64,000 nt of DNA from Nevskia sp. (GTDB lineage: Bacteria; Pseudomonadota; Gammaproteobacteria; Nevskiales; Nevskiaceae). Position 1 is the first letter of the stretch. Each line of letters begins with the position of its first letter. Position numbers and translations under genes: made by a program. The stretch lies in assembly GCF_021732705.1 (NCBI RefSeq), contig NZ_JAKFUM010000007.1, forward strand, positions 1-64,000, read 5' to 3'. The notes under the pieces are model-generated. The model did not search any database, was not told the DNA's origin, and saw only the letters and a list, made by a program, of their open reading frames with translations. Positions 51,532 to 63,241 of the stretch are shown one piece after another.

Positions 51532-51764
51532 GAGCGTTGATTGGCGTGATCGAGGGTGCGTGAGGTTGGCGTACCGCCGTGACTTGCCATTCTGCGTCAG
51601 TCTGGCGGCGAATCACGCGATTTTGTGGTCGTCGATCCGCGAATCGTCCGGCCCGGTTGCCGCGAAGTGTCGGGTCGGGTCGGACGACCTTGCCGCCGAT
51701 GACAGCAGCATCGACCATGCACAGCGTGCGATCCGCCTTCTGACCCGGCCTGCCCGTTCCCACC

Positions 51765-52712
51765 GTGACTCTCTCCCCGCTTGCCGCCGACGTCCCGTCT
51801 GCTGCCGCTCCCGCGGTCGGCTATCGCGGCCGCTTCGCGCCGACCCCGTCGGGGCCGCTGCATCTCGGCTCGCTTGCCACGGCGCTGGCGAGCTTTCTTG
51901 CCGCGCGGCAGGCCGGCGGGCGCTGGCTGCTGCGGATCGACGACATCGATGGTCCGCGGTGCAAGCCGGAACATGTCACGACGATCCTTCGCCAACTCGA
52001 CGCGCATGGCCTGCACTGGGATGAAGCCGAGCGCTACCAGTCGCAGCATCTGCCGGCGTACGAGGCGGCGTTCCAACACCTGCGGCAAGATGGCCACTGC
52101 TACCGCTGCAGCTGCACCCGTGCCCGACTGGCGGAAACCTCGGCCGCCGGCATCGACGGTCCGGTCTATCCAGGCACTTGCCGAAGCCTGAGCATTGTCG
52201 ACTCCCCGGGCAGCTCGGTGGCCTGGCGGGTACGCGTCGGTGCTGGCGAGATCGCGCTTGAAGATCCGCTGCATGGCGTGATCCGTCGCGACCTCGTTCG
52301 GGATGTCGGAGATTTCGTCATCCGCCGCTCGGACGGCCGCATCGGCTACCAGCTGGCCTGCGTGGTCGACGAGCGCGAACAGGGCATTACCGAGGTCGTG
52401 CGCGGTGCCGACCTGATCGGCTCCAGCCTGCGACAGCAGTTGCTGATGCAGCATTTCGGCCACGCGGTGCCGCATTACCTGCATGTGCCGGTGCTGATCG
52501 ACGCCTTCGGTCAGAAGCTCAGCAAGCAGAACCACGCGGCCCCGATCCATGCCGAGGCAGCCGCCCAGAACCTGATCCGCGGCCTGACGCTGCTCGGCCA
52601 GATCCCGTTTGCTGCGGATTGGCGGGGCCGGGTCGACGAGATTCTTGGCGAAGCGATCCGGCGCTGGAATCCACGCCTGATTCCGCACGTACTGTCGTTG
52701 TCGGCGGCGTAG
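51765..52712 (+). CDS. gluQ: Glutamyl-queuosine tRNA(Asp) synthetase
   Basis: A 315-aa truncated GluRS-like enzyme that lacks the anticodon-binding domain and attaches Glu to queuosine 34 of tRNA-Asp. It has a HIGH-like motif in GRFAPTPSGPLHLGSL, RIDDIDGPR, zinc-site CSCTRARL with later Cys, and the KLSKQ equivalent of KMSKS. GTG start at 51765 (MTLSPLAADVPS) carries a short extension. Works downstream of the pathway to which queF belongs. Confidence 0.95.
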   Translation: MTLSPLAADVPSAAAPAVGYRGRFAPTPSGPLHLGSLATALASFLAARQAGGRWLLRIDDIDGPRCKPEHVTTILRQLDAHGLHWDEAERYQSQHLPAYEAAFQHLRQDGHCYRCSCTRARLAETSAAGIDGPVYPGTCRSLSIVDSPGSSVAWRVRVGAGEIALEDPLHGVIRRDLVRDVGDFVIRRSDGRIGYQLACVVDEREQGITEVVRGADLIGSSLRQQLLMQHFGHAVPHYLHVPVLIDAFGQKLSKQNHAAPIHAEAAAQNLIRGLTLLGQIPFAADWRGRVDEILGEAIRRWNPRLIPHVLSLSAA

Positions 52713-52801
52713 CGTCGTCTGAATTCACCGGGATTGATTGTCCGAATGGTGAACGGCGGCTCACTCTGGCATTCTTTGCGCACCGCAACATCGTGAATCG
52801 C

Positions 52802-53281
52802 ATGAACGACATCCGCGTCATCAAGAAGTATCCGAACCGTCGCCTGTACGACACCAACGTCAGCCGCTACATCACGCTGGAAGAGGTGCGCCAGCTCGTG
52901 TTGAGCAACGTGAAGTTCAGGGTCGAGGACAAGCGGACGAAGGAAGACATCACGCGCAGCATCCTGCTGCAGGTGATTTCCGAGCAGGAAGAAGGCGGCA
53001 ATCCGATTTTCAGTTCGGAACTGCTGACCCACATCATCCGCTTCTATGGCGATCCGATGCAGCCGAGCATCAGCCGTTATCTGGAGATGTCGCTGCAGTT
53101 GTTCCTGCAGCAGCAGACCCATTTCAGCGAGCAGCTGAAGGACCTGCTGGGTCAGGCTCAGCAACCCGTCCAGCGTCTGAAGGAACTGGCCGAACGTCAG
53201 GTACCGATCTGGCGCACGGTCCGCAAGGAGTTCCTGAAGAACCTGACGCGCGCCAAGGCCGCGACGGCTGGCCGCGAGTGA
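52802..53281 (+). CDS. phaR: Polyhydroxyalkanoate synthesis repressor PhaR
   Basis: A 159-aa DNA-binding protein. The start MNDIRVIKKYPNRRLYDTNVSRYITLEEV at 52802 is the conserved N-terminal PHA accumulation regulator domain; the second domain (~70-115: FSSELLTHIIRFYGDPMQ) follows, then a Gln-rich helical tail. PhaR binds DNA and PHA granules, repressing phasin and itself until polymer is made. No phaC, phaB or phasin gene is in the window. An sRNA-like unit follows ~190 bases downstream. Confidence 0.93.
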   Translation: MNDIRVIKKYPNRRLYDTNVSRYITLEEVRQLVLSNVKFRVEDKRTKEDITRSILLQVISEQEEGGNPIFSSELLTHIIRFYGDPMQPSISRYLEMSLQLFLQQQTHFSEQLKDLLGQAQQPVQRLKELAERQVPIWRTVRKEFLKNLTRAKAATAGRE

Positions 53282-53436
53282 TTGGCACGCGAATTGGTTG
53301 TCTATGAGGCCGAGGCGGGCAAGATTAGACGGTAACGGCGGTCAACCACTCGTCCGGATATTTGACACGGCCGTCAAAACTTCTTACTGGTTCCGCAAGC
53401 TGCTGATTTTTCTTGCTTTGACGTAGTACTGCCAAA

Positions 53437-53465
53437 TTGACAGTCCGAAATCACGCACTTATACT
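53437..53465 (+). promoter_or_regulatory. Strong sigma-70 promoter of the sRNA candidate
   Basis: TTGACA (53437-53442), 17-base spacer, TATACT (53460-53465). This is a near-consensus promoter. Predicted start is about 53472. No ORF follows it on this strand. Confidence 0.88.
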
Positions 53466-53471
53466 GCACCG

Positions 53472-53592
53472 CAACAATTACCCAACAATGAAAAGGCGCA
53501 GCAAATTATTATTATCTGCGCCTTGAATGTCTCCTCCAGAAAGGCCTAGCGCCTTTCTCGCACCTTGCCCCCTGCAACAGGGGGTTTTTTTT
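53472..53592 (+). ncRNA. Candidate small RNA, about 120 nt, with CTCCTCC anti-SD-like motif
   Basis: It stands between phaR (+) and pnp (-), transcribed from its own near-consensus promoter to an intrinsic terminator. Visible structure: stem AAGGCGCAG/CTGCGCCTT (53493-53501, 53516-53524) with an A/T-rich 14-base loop; an unpaired segment TGTCTCCTCCA holding CTCCTCC (53531-53537); stem GAAAGGC/GCCTTTC (53539-53545, 53551-53557); then the terminator. The single-stranded CTCCTCC could pair with Shine-Dalgarno sequences, as known for C/U-rich loops of some trans-acting sRNAs. No start codon with a useful frame is found. It is not a recognised Rfam family to me. Confidence 0.75.
53568..53592 (+). 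terminator. Intrinsic terminator of the sRNA candidate
   Basis: CCCCCTG-caa-CAGGGGG followed by eight T residues (53585-53592). A strong rho-independent terminator. Confidence 0.95.
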
Positions 53593-53726
53593 GTCCGTCG
53601 TTTTTTAGATCAATCTTGGTGACGGCGGAGCGATTCTCTACCAACGATTCGTCTGTTTCAAGCCCGACGATTGCACAGGTTTCGAAGACCGACGGACGGT
53701 TTGCCCGCCCGCCGGTCGTGGCCTGA

Positions 53727-55826
53727 TCAGGCGACGTCGACCGCCTTCATCGACAGGCGGATGCGCCCCTGCTTGTCGATTTCGAGGACCTTGACCTTGA
53801 CGGTCTGGCCTTCGCTGAGCTCGTCCGCCACGTTCTCGACGCGCTTCTCGGAGATCTGCGAGATGTGCACGAGGCCGTCCTTGCCCGGCAGGATCGTCAC
53901 GAAGGCGCCGAAATCCATCAGCTTGGCCACCTTGCCTTCGTAGACTTCGCCGACCTGCACTTCGCGGGTCAGCGCTTCGATGCGCGCGATGGCGGCCTTC
54001 GCGGCATCGCCGTCGATGGCGGCAATGCGAATCGTGCCGTCATCGTCGATGTCGATCGAGGTACCGGTCTCTTCGGTGATCGAGCGGATGGTGACGCCGC
54101 CCTTGCCGATGATGTCGCGGATCTTGTCCGGGTGGATCTTGATCGTCGTGATGCGCGGCGCGAACTCCGACATCTCGGCACGCGGCTTGGCAATCGTCGC
54201 GGTCATCGATTCGAGGATGTGCAGACGACCCGCGCGGGCCTGTTCCAGCGCCTGCTTCATGATCTCGCCGGTGATGCCGGTGATCTTGATGTCCATCTGC
54301 AGCGCGGTGACGCCAGAAGTCGTGCCGATGACCTTGAAGTCCATGTCGCCGAGGTGATCCTCGTCGCCAAGGATGTCGGTCAGCACGGCCCAGCGGTCGC
54401 CGTCCTTGATCAGGCCCATCGCGACACCGGCCACCGGCGCCTTGATCGGCACGCCGGCGTCCATCAGCGCCAGGCTGGCGGCGCAGGCCGAGGCCATCGA
54501 CGACGAACCGTTCGATTCGGTGACTTCGGCAACGACGCGGACGACGTACGGGAAATCCTTGACCAGATCCGGCATCACGGCAGCGACGCCGCGCTTGGCC
54601 AGACGGCCGTGGCCGATTTCGCGGCGCTTCGGCGCGTTCAGGCGGCCGGTTTCGCCGACGCAGTACGGCGGGAAGTTGTAATGCAGCATGAACTGATCGC
54701 GGGACTCGCCCTGCAGGTTCTCGATCAGCTGCGCGTCCTTGCCGGTACCGAGCGTGACCACGCCCAGAACCTGCGTCTCGCCGCGGGTGAACACCGACGA
54801 ACCGTGGGTACGCGGCAGGATGCCGACGCCCATGTCGAGGCGGCGCACGGTCTTGTTGTCGCGACCGTCGATGCGCGGCGCGCCCGATAGAATCCGGTCT
54901 CGGACGACCTTGTATTCGAGATCGCCGAACGCAGTCTTGACCTTCGCGGCCTCGAACTTCGGCGTCTCGCCTGCGGCCAGCGCGGCAATCGCGGCGTCGC
55001 GAACCGCACGGACAGCATCCTGACGAGCCTGCTTGTCGGTGATCGCGTACGCGGCGGTGACATCGGCCGTGTAGGCTTCGAGTGCAGCGGTCAGGTCGCC
55101 GTTGGTGGCCGGCGCAGTCCACGCCTGCTTCGGCTTGCCGCACTCGGCGACGAGTTCATTGATCGCCTTGATCGCGGCCTGCATTTGCTCGTGGCCGTAC
55201 AGGACGGCGCCGAGCATAACGTCTTCCGACAGCTGCTGGGCTTCCGATTCGACCATCAGCACCGCATCGGACGTGCCGGCGACGACGAGGTCGAGCTTCG
55301 ATTCCTCGAGCTGCTTGTGGGTCGGGTTCAGCACGTACGCGCCATCGATGTAGCCGACGCGCGCGGCGCCGATCGGGCCCTGGAACGGCACGCCGGCCAG
55401 CGACATGGCGCAGGACGCGCCGAGCAGCGCCGGGATGTCGCCGTCGATCTGCGGATTCGACGACATGACCATCGCAACGACCTGAATCTCGTTGTAATAG
55501 CCTTCCGGGAATAGCGGACGCATCGGCCGGTCGATCAGGCGCGAGGTCAGCGTTTCCTTTTCGGTCGGACGGCCTTCACGCTTGAAGAAACCACCCGGGA
55601 TACGGCCACCCGCGTAGGTGCGCTCCATGTAATCGACGGTCAGCGGGAAGAAATCCTGACCTTCCTTCGCATCCTTCTTGGCGACGACGGTGACCATGAC
55701 CACGGTCTGATCCACCGTGACGATGACCGCGGCGGACGCCTGACGGGCGATCGCGCCGGTTTCGAAGGTGACGGTGTGGGCACCGTACTGGAATGACTTT
55801 TTGATGGGCGCTACGGGATAGACCAT
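53727..55826 (-). CDS. pnp: Polynucleotide phosphorylase
   Basis: A 699-aa 3'-5' phosphorolytic exoribonuclease and degradosome component. Two RNase PH domains (first ~10-230, second ~310-530, with the active-site [22 protein letters not shown] and [10 protein letters not shown] acidic region), KH domain ([20 protein letters not shown]) and S1 domain ([31 protein letters not shown]) are in the usual order. It is last gene of the rimP-nusA-infB-rbfA-truB-rpsO-pnp series. The end is at 53727, after which the sRNA terminator on the opposite strand lies ~135 bases away. Confidence 0.97.
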   Translation of the reverse strand: MVYPVAPIKKSFQYGAHTVTFETGAIARQASAAVIVTVDQTVVMVTVVAKKDAKEGQDFFPLTVDYMERTYAGGRIPGGFFKREGRPTEKETLTSRLIDRPMRPLFPEGYYNEIQVVAMVMSSNPQIDGDIPALLGASCAMSLAGVPFQGPIGAARVGYIDGAYVLNPTHKQLEESKLDLVVAGTSDAVLMVESEAQQLSEDVMLGAVLYGHEQMQAAIKAINELVAECGKPKQAWTAPATNGDLTAALEAYTADVTAAYAITDKQARQDAVRAVRDAAIAALAAGETPKFEAAKVKTAFGDLEYKVVRDRILSGAPRIDGRDNKTVRRLDMGVGILPRTHGSSVFTRGETQVLGVVTLGTGKDAQLIENLQGESRDQFMLHYNFPPYCVGETGRLNAPKRREIGHGRLAKRGVAAVMPDLVKDFPYVVRVVAEVTESNGSSSMASACAASLALMDAGVPIKAPVAGVAMGLIKDGDRWAVLTDILGDEDHLGDMDFKVIGTTSGVTALQMDIKITGITGEIMKQALEQARAGRLHILESMTATIAKPRAEMSEFAPRITTIKIHPDKIRDIIGKGGVTIRSITEETGTSIDIDDDGTIRIAAIDGDAAKAAIARIEALTREVQVGEVYEGKVAKLMDFGAFVTILPGKDGLVHISQISEKRVENVADELSEGQTVKVKVLEIDKQGRIRLSMKAVDVA

Positions 55827-55874
55827 GACTGGCTCCGTCGAACTCGGATGGGAAACCGCGGGTGCTGCGTCGGC

Positions 55875-56144
55875 TTAGCGACGCAGACCGAGTTCGGCGA
55901 TCAGCTTGGAGTAACGGCCTTCGTCTTCGCGCTTCAGGTAATCCAGCAGCTTGCGGCGCTGGTTGACCATCATGGTCAGACCGCGGCGCGAGTGATGATC
56001 CTTCTTGTTGGCTTCGAAGTGCGGCTGCAGCGTCTTGAGCCGCTCCGTGATCAGGGCAACCTGCACTTCCGGCGAGCCGGTGTCGCCTTTGGCGCGGGCA
56101 AACTTCGAGACAACAGCGGACTTCTGTTCAACGGAAAGAGACAT
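55875..56144 (-). CDS. rpsO: 30S ribosomal protein S15
   Basis: An 89-aa protein of the 30S platform, binding 16S rRNA early in assembly. [33 protein letters not shown] is the standard N-terminus. Three ATG codons in a row (56150, 56147, 56144) follow a GGAG; I take the last as the conserved start, the second being equally well spaced. [29 protein letters not shown] holds the rRNA-binding residues. Between truB and pnp. Confidence 0.96.
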   Translation of the reverse strand: MSLSVEQKSAVVSKFARAKGDTGSPEVQVALITERLKTLQPHFEANKKDHHSRRGLTMMVNQRRKLLDYLKREDEGRYSKLIAELGLRR

Positions 56145-56238
56145 CATCAAACTCCAATAATTGCTTTACGGTTCTGTAAGCCCGCTATTGTAGCGGTCGT
56201 GACCATGGGTCACAACCGCACCGTTCGGGGGCGGAGGT

Positions 56239-57198
56239 TCAGGTGCTTCTGGGCAAAAAAGTGGCGGCCAGCATCTCGGCCGACGGTTCCGGGCCAATCC
56301 AGCGTTTCGACGAAACCCGGCGATTCGGGCCAACCCGCACCATGCAGCAGGCCAGTCCTTCCGGGTTGTAGGCGACCATTTCGCCCGGCTGCGCCGCGGG
56401 ATACGGCCCGCATTCGAGGCCGCGACGCAGGCGGGCCGCATCGAAGGCATCGACATCGAGCCGCGGCCAGTCCTGCAGCGCCGCCGACAGCGGCAGCAGA
56501 TGGCTGCACAGGCGGTCGAGATCGAAATTGCAGTCATTGAGCTCCGCCAGCGTCACCATCCGGACCTTGCGAAACGGCCCGGTTTCGAGGCGCCGCAGGC
56601 CGACCAGGTGCCCGCACTGCCCGATCAGCGCTGCCCAGTCTTCGGCCAGCGTGCGGATGTAGGTGCCCTTCGAGCAGAACACCTCGAACTCGAAGCCACC
56701 AGAATCGACCTTCAGCAGGCGGAGTTCATGAATCGTGACCCGGCGTGGTTCGCGATCGATCTCGATGCCTTCCCGCGCCAGTTCGTACAGATGCCGACCA
56801 TCGCGCTTGATCGCCGAGAACATCGGCGGAATCTGCTCGATTTCGCCGAGCAGCTTCGGCAGCGCGGCTTCGACCTGCTCGCGGGTCACGGTCGTCGGAT
56901 CCGAACGCTCGATGACCTCGCCTTCCGGATCGCCCGATGTGGTCTTCTCGCCGAGCCGCACCACCGCCTGATAGCGCTTGTCCGATTCAAGCAGATAGCC
57001 GCCGAGCTTGGTTGCCTGGCCGAAACAGATCGGCAGCAGGCCGGTCGCGAATGGATCGAGACTGCCGGTGTGCCCGGCCTTCTCGGCATCGAACAGCCGC
57101 CGGACCTGCTGCAGCACGTTGTTGGAGCTGGCGCCAGCCGGCTTGTCGAGCAGCAGGAAGCCGTCGATCAGCCTCCGTTCACGATGCCGCTTGCTCAT
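56239..57198 (-). CDS. truB: tRNA pseudouridine(55) synthase
   Basis: A 319-aa enzyme. The start MSKRHRERRLIDGFLLLDKPAG at 57198 (or ATG 57204) overlaps the rbfA end; the track start is inside rbfA. The catalytic Asp is in GHTGSLDPFATGLLPICFG; TKLGGYLLESDKRYQ and the C-terminal PUA-like part with EMVAYNPEGLACCMV are present. Makes psi55 in the T loop of all tRNAs. Operon position as in E. coli. Confidence 0.95.
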   Translation of the reverse strand: MSKRHRERRLIDGFLLLDKPAGASSNNVLQQVRRLFDAEKAGHTGSLDPFATGLLPICFGQATKLGGYLLESDKRYQAVVRLGEKTTSGDPEGEVIERSDPTTVTREQVEAALPKLLGEIEQIPPMFSAIKRDGRHLYELAREGIEIDREPRRVTIHELRLLKVDSGGFEFEVFCSKGTYIRTLAEDWAALIGQCGHLVGLRRLETGPFRKVRMVTLAELNDCNFDLDRLCSHLLPLSAALQDWPRLDVDAFDAARLRRGLECGPYPAAQPGEMVAYNPEGLACCMVRVGPNRRVSSKRWIGPEPSAEMLAATFLPRST

Positions 57199-57615
57199 CG
57201 TCATCCGGAGTCTGCGGCGCGACGTTGTCGCCGCTCGGCCGCTCGTGAGCCTGTTCACTGGCCAGATCGCTGGCGATGGCCGCGCGAATGAGCCCGCCAA
57301 CGCGATCGGCATCGCGCAACGCCATGTCCGCGGAGAAATGCAGCGTCGGCACATGCCGAATGCGCAGTCGATCGACCAGCAGATGACGCAGGCGACCGGC
57401 AGCGCCGTTCAGCGCCTTGACCGCCTGCTTCAGCTCGTCGTCGCTGCCAAGCTGGCTGACCGAGATCTTGGCGTTTCGCACATCCTTGGCGACGACCACG
57501 TCGGTGATCGTCAATCGGCCTATGCGCGGGTCGGTCAACTCGTCGCGGATCAATTCGGACAGCTCGCGCTGGAGCTGGGAATTGATCCGCAGGGTTCGCG
57601 AATACTCCCTCGGCA

Positions 57616-57616
<1 letters not shown>
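57179..57616 (-). CDS. rbfA: Ribosome-binding factor A
   Basis: A 145-aa KH-like protein needed for 30S maturation and cold adaptation. GTG start at 57616 (VPREYSRTLRINSQLQRELSELIRDE) shares its G with the infB TAG stop, so translation is coupled; the 80 upstream residues in the track read infB out of frame. VVAKDVRNAKISVSQLG and LRHLLVDRLRIRHVPTLHF are conserved. The C-terminal tail is acidic and unstructured and overlaps truB. Confidence 0.93.
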
Positions 57617-60321
<2,705 letters not shown>

Positions 60322-60340
60322 CGGCGGGCTCCGGAGTGGT

Positions 60341-61834
60341 TCAGGACTTCTGTGACTCAAGGCCACGGGCGGTCATGATCAACCGGGCCGCGACTTCGTC
60401 GTCCATCGGCACTTTTTCAGTCAGTTCATCGGTCGCGAGATCGGCCAGGTCGTCACGAGTGACGACGCCGGCTGCGGCCAGGCGATACGCGAGGTCTTCA
60501 TCGACACCCGGCACCGCCAGCAAATCTTCCGCCGGCTGCACCGACGCGGCCTGCTCGGCCTTGGCCAACGCCTTGGTCAGCAGCCAGTCGCGCGCGCGCG
60601 TGCGCAGTTCCTCGACGATCTGATCGTCGAATTCCTCGATGTTCAGCAATTCCTCATCCGGCACGTAGGCGATTTCCTCGATCGAGGCAAAGCCTTCCTG
60701 CACGAGGATGGTGGCCACTTCGGCGTCGACTTCGAGCGCCTCCATGAACATCGCCTGCACCGTCTGGTTTTCCTGTTCCTTCTTCGACTCGGCTTCCGCC
60801 GCCGTCATCACGTTCAGGGTCCAGCCGGTCAGTTCGGATGCCAGACGCACATTCTGGCCGCCGCGGCCAATGGCCTGCGCCAGCTTGTCTTCGGCAACGG
60901 CAATCGACATCGCGTGCGAGTCCTCGTCGACGATGATCGACTCGACTTCCGCCGGCGCCATCGCGTTGATCACGAACTGCGCGATGTTGTCGTCCCACGG
61001 CACGATGTCGATGCGTTCGCCGGCCAGTTCGTTCGACACGCTCTGCACGCGCGAACCCCGCATGCCGACGCAGGCGCCGACCGGGTCGATGCGCTTGTCC
61101 TTCGCCTGCACCGCAATCTTGGCGCGCAATCCGGAATCACGGGCCGCGCCCTTGATCTCGATCAGACCCTGCGCGATTTCCGGCACTTCCAGCTTGAACA
61201 GTTCGATCAGGAACGCCGGCAGCGTGCGGCTCAGGAACAGCTGCGGGCCACGCATCTGCGGGCTGACTTCGTACAGGTAGCCGCGGACGCGGTCACCCGG
61301 GCGCACCGGCTCGCGCGGAATCACGTGCTCGCGCGGAATAATCGCCTCGGTGGTGCCCCCAAGATCGACGATGATCGCGCCGCGCTCGATGCGCTTCACG
61401 AGCCCCGTCATCAGTTCGCCGACCCGGTCCTGGTAGGCGTCGACGATGCGCGCACGTTCAGCGTCGCGCACGCGCTGGAAGATCACCTGCTTGGCCTTCT
61501 GCGCGCCGATGCGACCGAACTCGATCGACGGCAGCGATTCCTCCCGGACATCGCCCGGCACGGCGTCCGGCTGGGTTTCCTGAGCGCGCGCGAGCAGGAT
61601 CTGCCGCAGCGGCGTCTCGAAGTTCTCGTCCTCGTCGTCGACGATGGTCCAGCGGCGAAACGTCGCGTAATCGCCGGTGTCGCGGTCGATCGTGACTCGG
61701 ATATCCCACTCCGAGCCGTAATGTTCCTTGCTGGCGGACACGAGTGCCGCCTCCAGCGCCTGGAAAATGATTTCCTTTTCGACGCCCTTCTCGTTGGAGA
61801 CGACATCCACCATGAGCAATACGTTCTTGTTCAT
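60341..61834 (-). CDS. nusA: Transcription termination/antitermination factor NusA
   Basis: A 497-aa RNA polymerase factor. N-terminal domain ([31 protein letters not shown]), S1 domain ([32 protein letters not shown]), two KH domains ([46 protein letters not shown]) and two C-terminal acidic AR repeats are in the E. coli arrangement. It begins four bases within the rimP stop (ATGA) and precedes infB. Confidence 0.97.
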   Translation of the reverse strand: MNKNVLLMVDVVSNEKGVEKEIIFQALEAALVSASKEHYGSEWDIRVTIDRDTGDYATFRRWTIVDDEDENFETPLRQILLARAQETQPDAVPGDVREESLPSIEFGRIGAQKAKQVIFQRVRDAERARIVDAYQDRVGELMTGLVKRIERGAIIVDLGGTTEAIIPREHVIPREPVRPGDRVRGYLYEVSPQMRGPQLFLSRTLPAFLIELFKLEVPEIAQGLIEIKGAARDSGLRAKIAVQAKDKRIDPVGACVGMRGSRVQSVSNELAGERIDIVPWDDNIAQFVINAMAPAEVESIIVDEDSHAMSIAVAEDKLAQAIGRGGQNVRLASELTGWTLNVMTAAEAESKKEQENQTVQAMFMEALEVDAEVATILVQEGFASIEEIAYVPDEELLNIEEFDDQIVEELRTRARDWLLTKALAKAEQAASVQPAEDLLAVPGVDEDLAYRLAAAGVVTRDDLADLATDELTEKVPMDDEVAARLIMTARGLESQKS

Positions 61835-62301
61835 GAACCCGTCTTCTCCTTGTCAAAATTCGGAACCAGCTTCGCCTTGTCGATATCGGCGAACGGCAGG
61901 GTAATAGGACCATCGCCGGCATCGATCATCACCGCATCTTCGGTGGCGCCCAGCAGCACGCCCTGAAAACGACGGCGACCGGATACCGGTGCCAGCATCT
62001 GGATCTTCGCGATTTCGCCCTTGAATCGCTCGAAGTGCGCTGGCTTGACCAGCGGGCGATCGAATCCCGGCGACGAGATTTCGAGGCGATAGGCCTGCTG
62101 GATCACGTCTTCGACATCGAGCGTCGCCGCGACTTCGCGGCTGACCTTTTCGCAATCTTCAAGCGTGATGCCGGCCTCGGCGTCAATGAACAGCCGCAGC
62201 ATGCCGGACCCGTCGCGCGGGCTGTATTCCAGCAATATCAGCTCGTAGCCGATGGCATTGACCACCGGCTCCAGCAATTCGATCAAACGGTCTCGCAGCA
62301 C
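61831..62301 (-). CDS. rimP: Ribosome maturation factor RimP
   Basis: A 156-aa protein required for 30S assembly. MLRDRLIELLEPVVNAIGYELILLEY gives the alpha/beta N-domain and SGRRRFQGVLLGATEDAVMI the C-terminal SH3-like domain; LEISSPGFDRPL is the family hallmark. It is first protein gene of the nusA operon, behind tRNA-fMet, as in E. coli metY-rimP-nusA. It overlaps nusA by four bases. Confidence 0.96.
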   Translation of the reverse strand: MLRDRLIELLEPVVNAIGYELILLEYSPRDGSGMLRLFIDAEAGITLEDCEKVSREVAATLDVEDVIQQAYRLEISSPGFDRPLVKPAHFERFKGEIAKIQMLAPVSGRRRFQGVLLGATEDAVMIDAGDGPITLPFADIDKAKLVPNFDKEKTGS

Positions 62302-62377
62302 CCAGCATCCTCGTCGAATGGGTCTCGAATCGAGACCTTTCCTTCAAAATCGTCAGCAAAAGCCACAAAAAGCCAAT

Positions 62378-62398
62378 AAAAAAGGCCCACACGGGGCC
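62378..62398 (-). terminator. Intrinsic terminator or attenuator between tRNA-fMet and rimP
   Basis: On the minus strand GGCCC-cgtgt-GGGCC followed by TTTTTT. It lies 24 bases after tRNA-fMet and ~77 bases before rimP. It could end most tRNA transcripts and let a fraction read into the operon. Confidence 0.7.
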
Positions 62399-62421
62399 CG
62401 AATGCAGCGTACAACCTGAAT

Positions 62422-62498
<77 letters not shown>

Positions 62499-62594
62499 CC
62501 GTTCAGTTAGCTAGTATAACGAGCCTCTACCTCTCAAGCAACAATTTGTTTCACTTCAGAACAAATACCGGTTTCGCCGGGACTTCTTCTACGT

Positions 62595-62679
62595 TGGTGC
62601 CGACGCCGAGACTCGAACTCGGACAGGTTTCCCCGCTACCACCTCAAGGTAGTGCGTCTACCAATTCCGCCACGTCGGC
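62595..62679 (-). tRNA. tRNA-Leu (anticodon GAG)
   Basis: Minus strand begins GCCGACGTGGCGGAATTGG. It has a TTGAGGT anticodon loop (GAG), a class II variable arm, GAGTTCGAGTC T-arm and encoded CCA; 85 bases. Located between secG and tRNA-fMet, the same order as in many gammaproteobacteria. Confidence 0.96.
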
Positions 62680-62778
62680 TTGAAACATGAAACTAACCGC
62701 TTGATTCACTCACCGCGTCGAACATTATAACGCGGGTTCAACGATGTTGCTTTGGAAAATCGAGATTCACGCTCCGAT

Positions 62779-63219
62779 TCACGGAACCTGAGGCTTCGCT
62801 GGTTCCGGAGCAGCTTCGGCAGCCGGTGCCGCGGCAGCCGGCGCTGCCGGAACCTGCGGTTCGGTGCCTGCCGCCGGCGCGTCGCCGGCAGGGGCCGTGG
62901 CTGGCGGCAACTCGATCTGCTTGATCTCCGGTGCGCCCGTGTCGGCAGCCGCCGGGATGCCGTCGACGACACTGCCGCTGGCCGCGTGACGGCCCGTGAC
63001 GAAATACGCCAGCGCCAGGCTCAGCGCGAAGAATGCGGCCGCGAGCCAAGCCGTGAGGCGGGTCAGGAAGTTGGCCGAGCCGCGCGAACCGAAGACGGTG
63101 CCCGAGGCACCGCTGCCGAAGGCAGCGCCCGCGTCTGCTCCCTTCCCGTGCTGAACCAGCACGAGAATGATCAGCGCAAGCGATACCAGCACATGAGCGA
63201 CTACCAGAATTGTGTACAT
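62779..63219 (-). CDS. secG: Protein translocase subunit SecG
   Basis: A 146-aa inner membrane partner of SecYE. Start at 63219 (MYTILVVAHVLVSLALIILVLVQHGKGADAG) gives the typical first helix and cytosolic GADAGAAFGSGASGTVFGS loop; the second helix (FLTRLTAWLAAAFFALSLALAYFV) follows, then a Pro/Ala-rich tail longer than in E. coli. Between tpiA and tRNA-Leu. Confidence 0.94.
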   Translation of the reverse strand: MYTILVVAHVLVSLALIILVLVQHGKGADAGAAFGSGASGTVFGSRGSANFLTRLTAWLAAAFFALSLALAYFVTGRHAASGSVVDGIPAAADTGAPEIKQIELPPATAPAGDAPAAGTEPQVPAAPAAAAPAAEAAPEPAKPQVP

Positions 63220-63241
63220 GAAACCCGATCGTTTTATTTGT

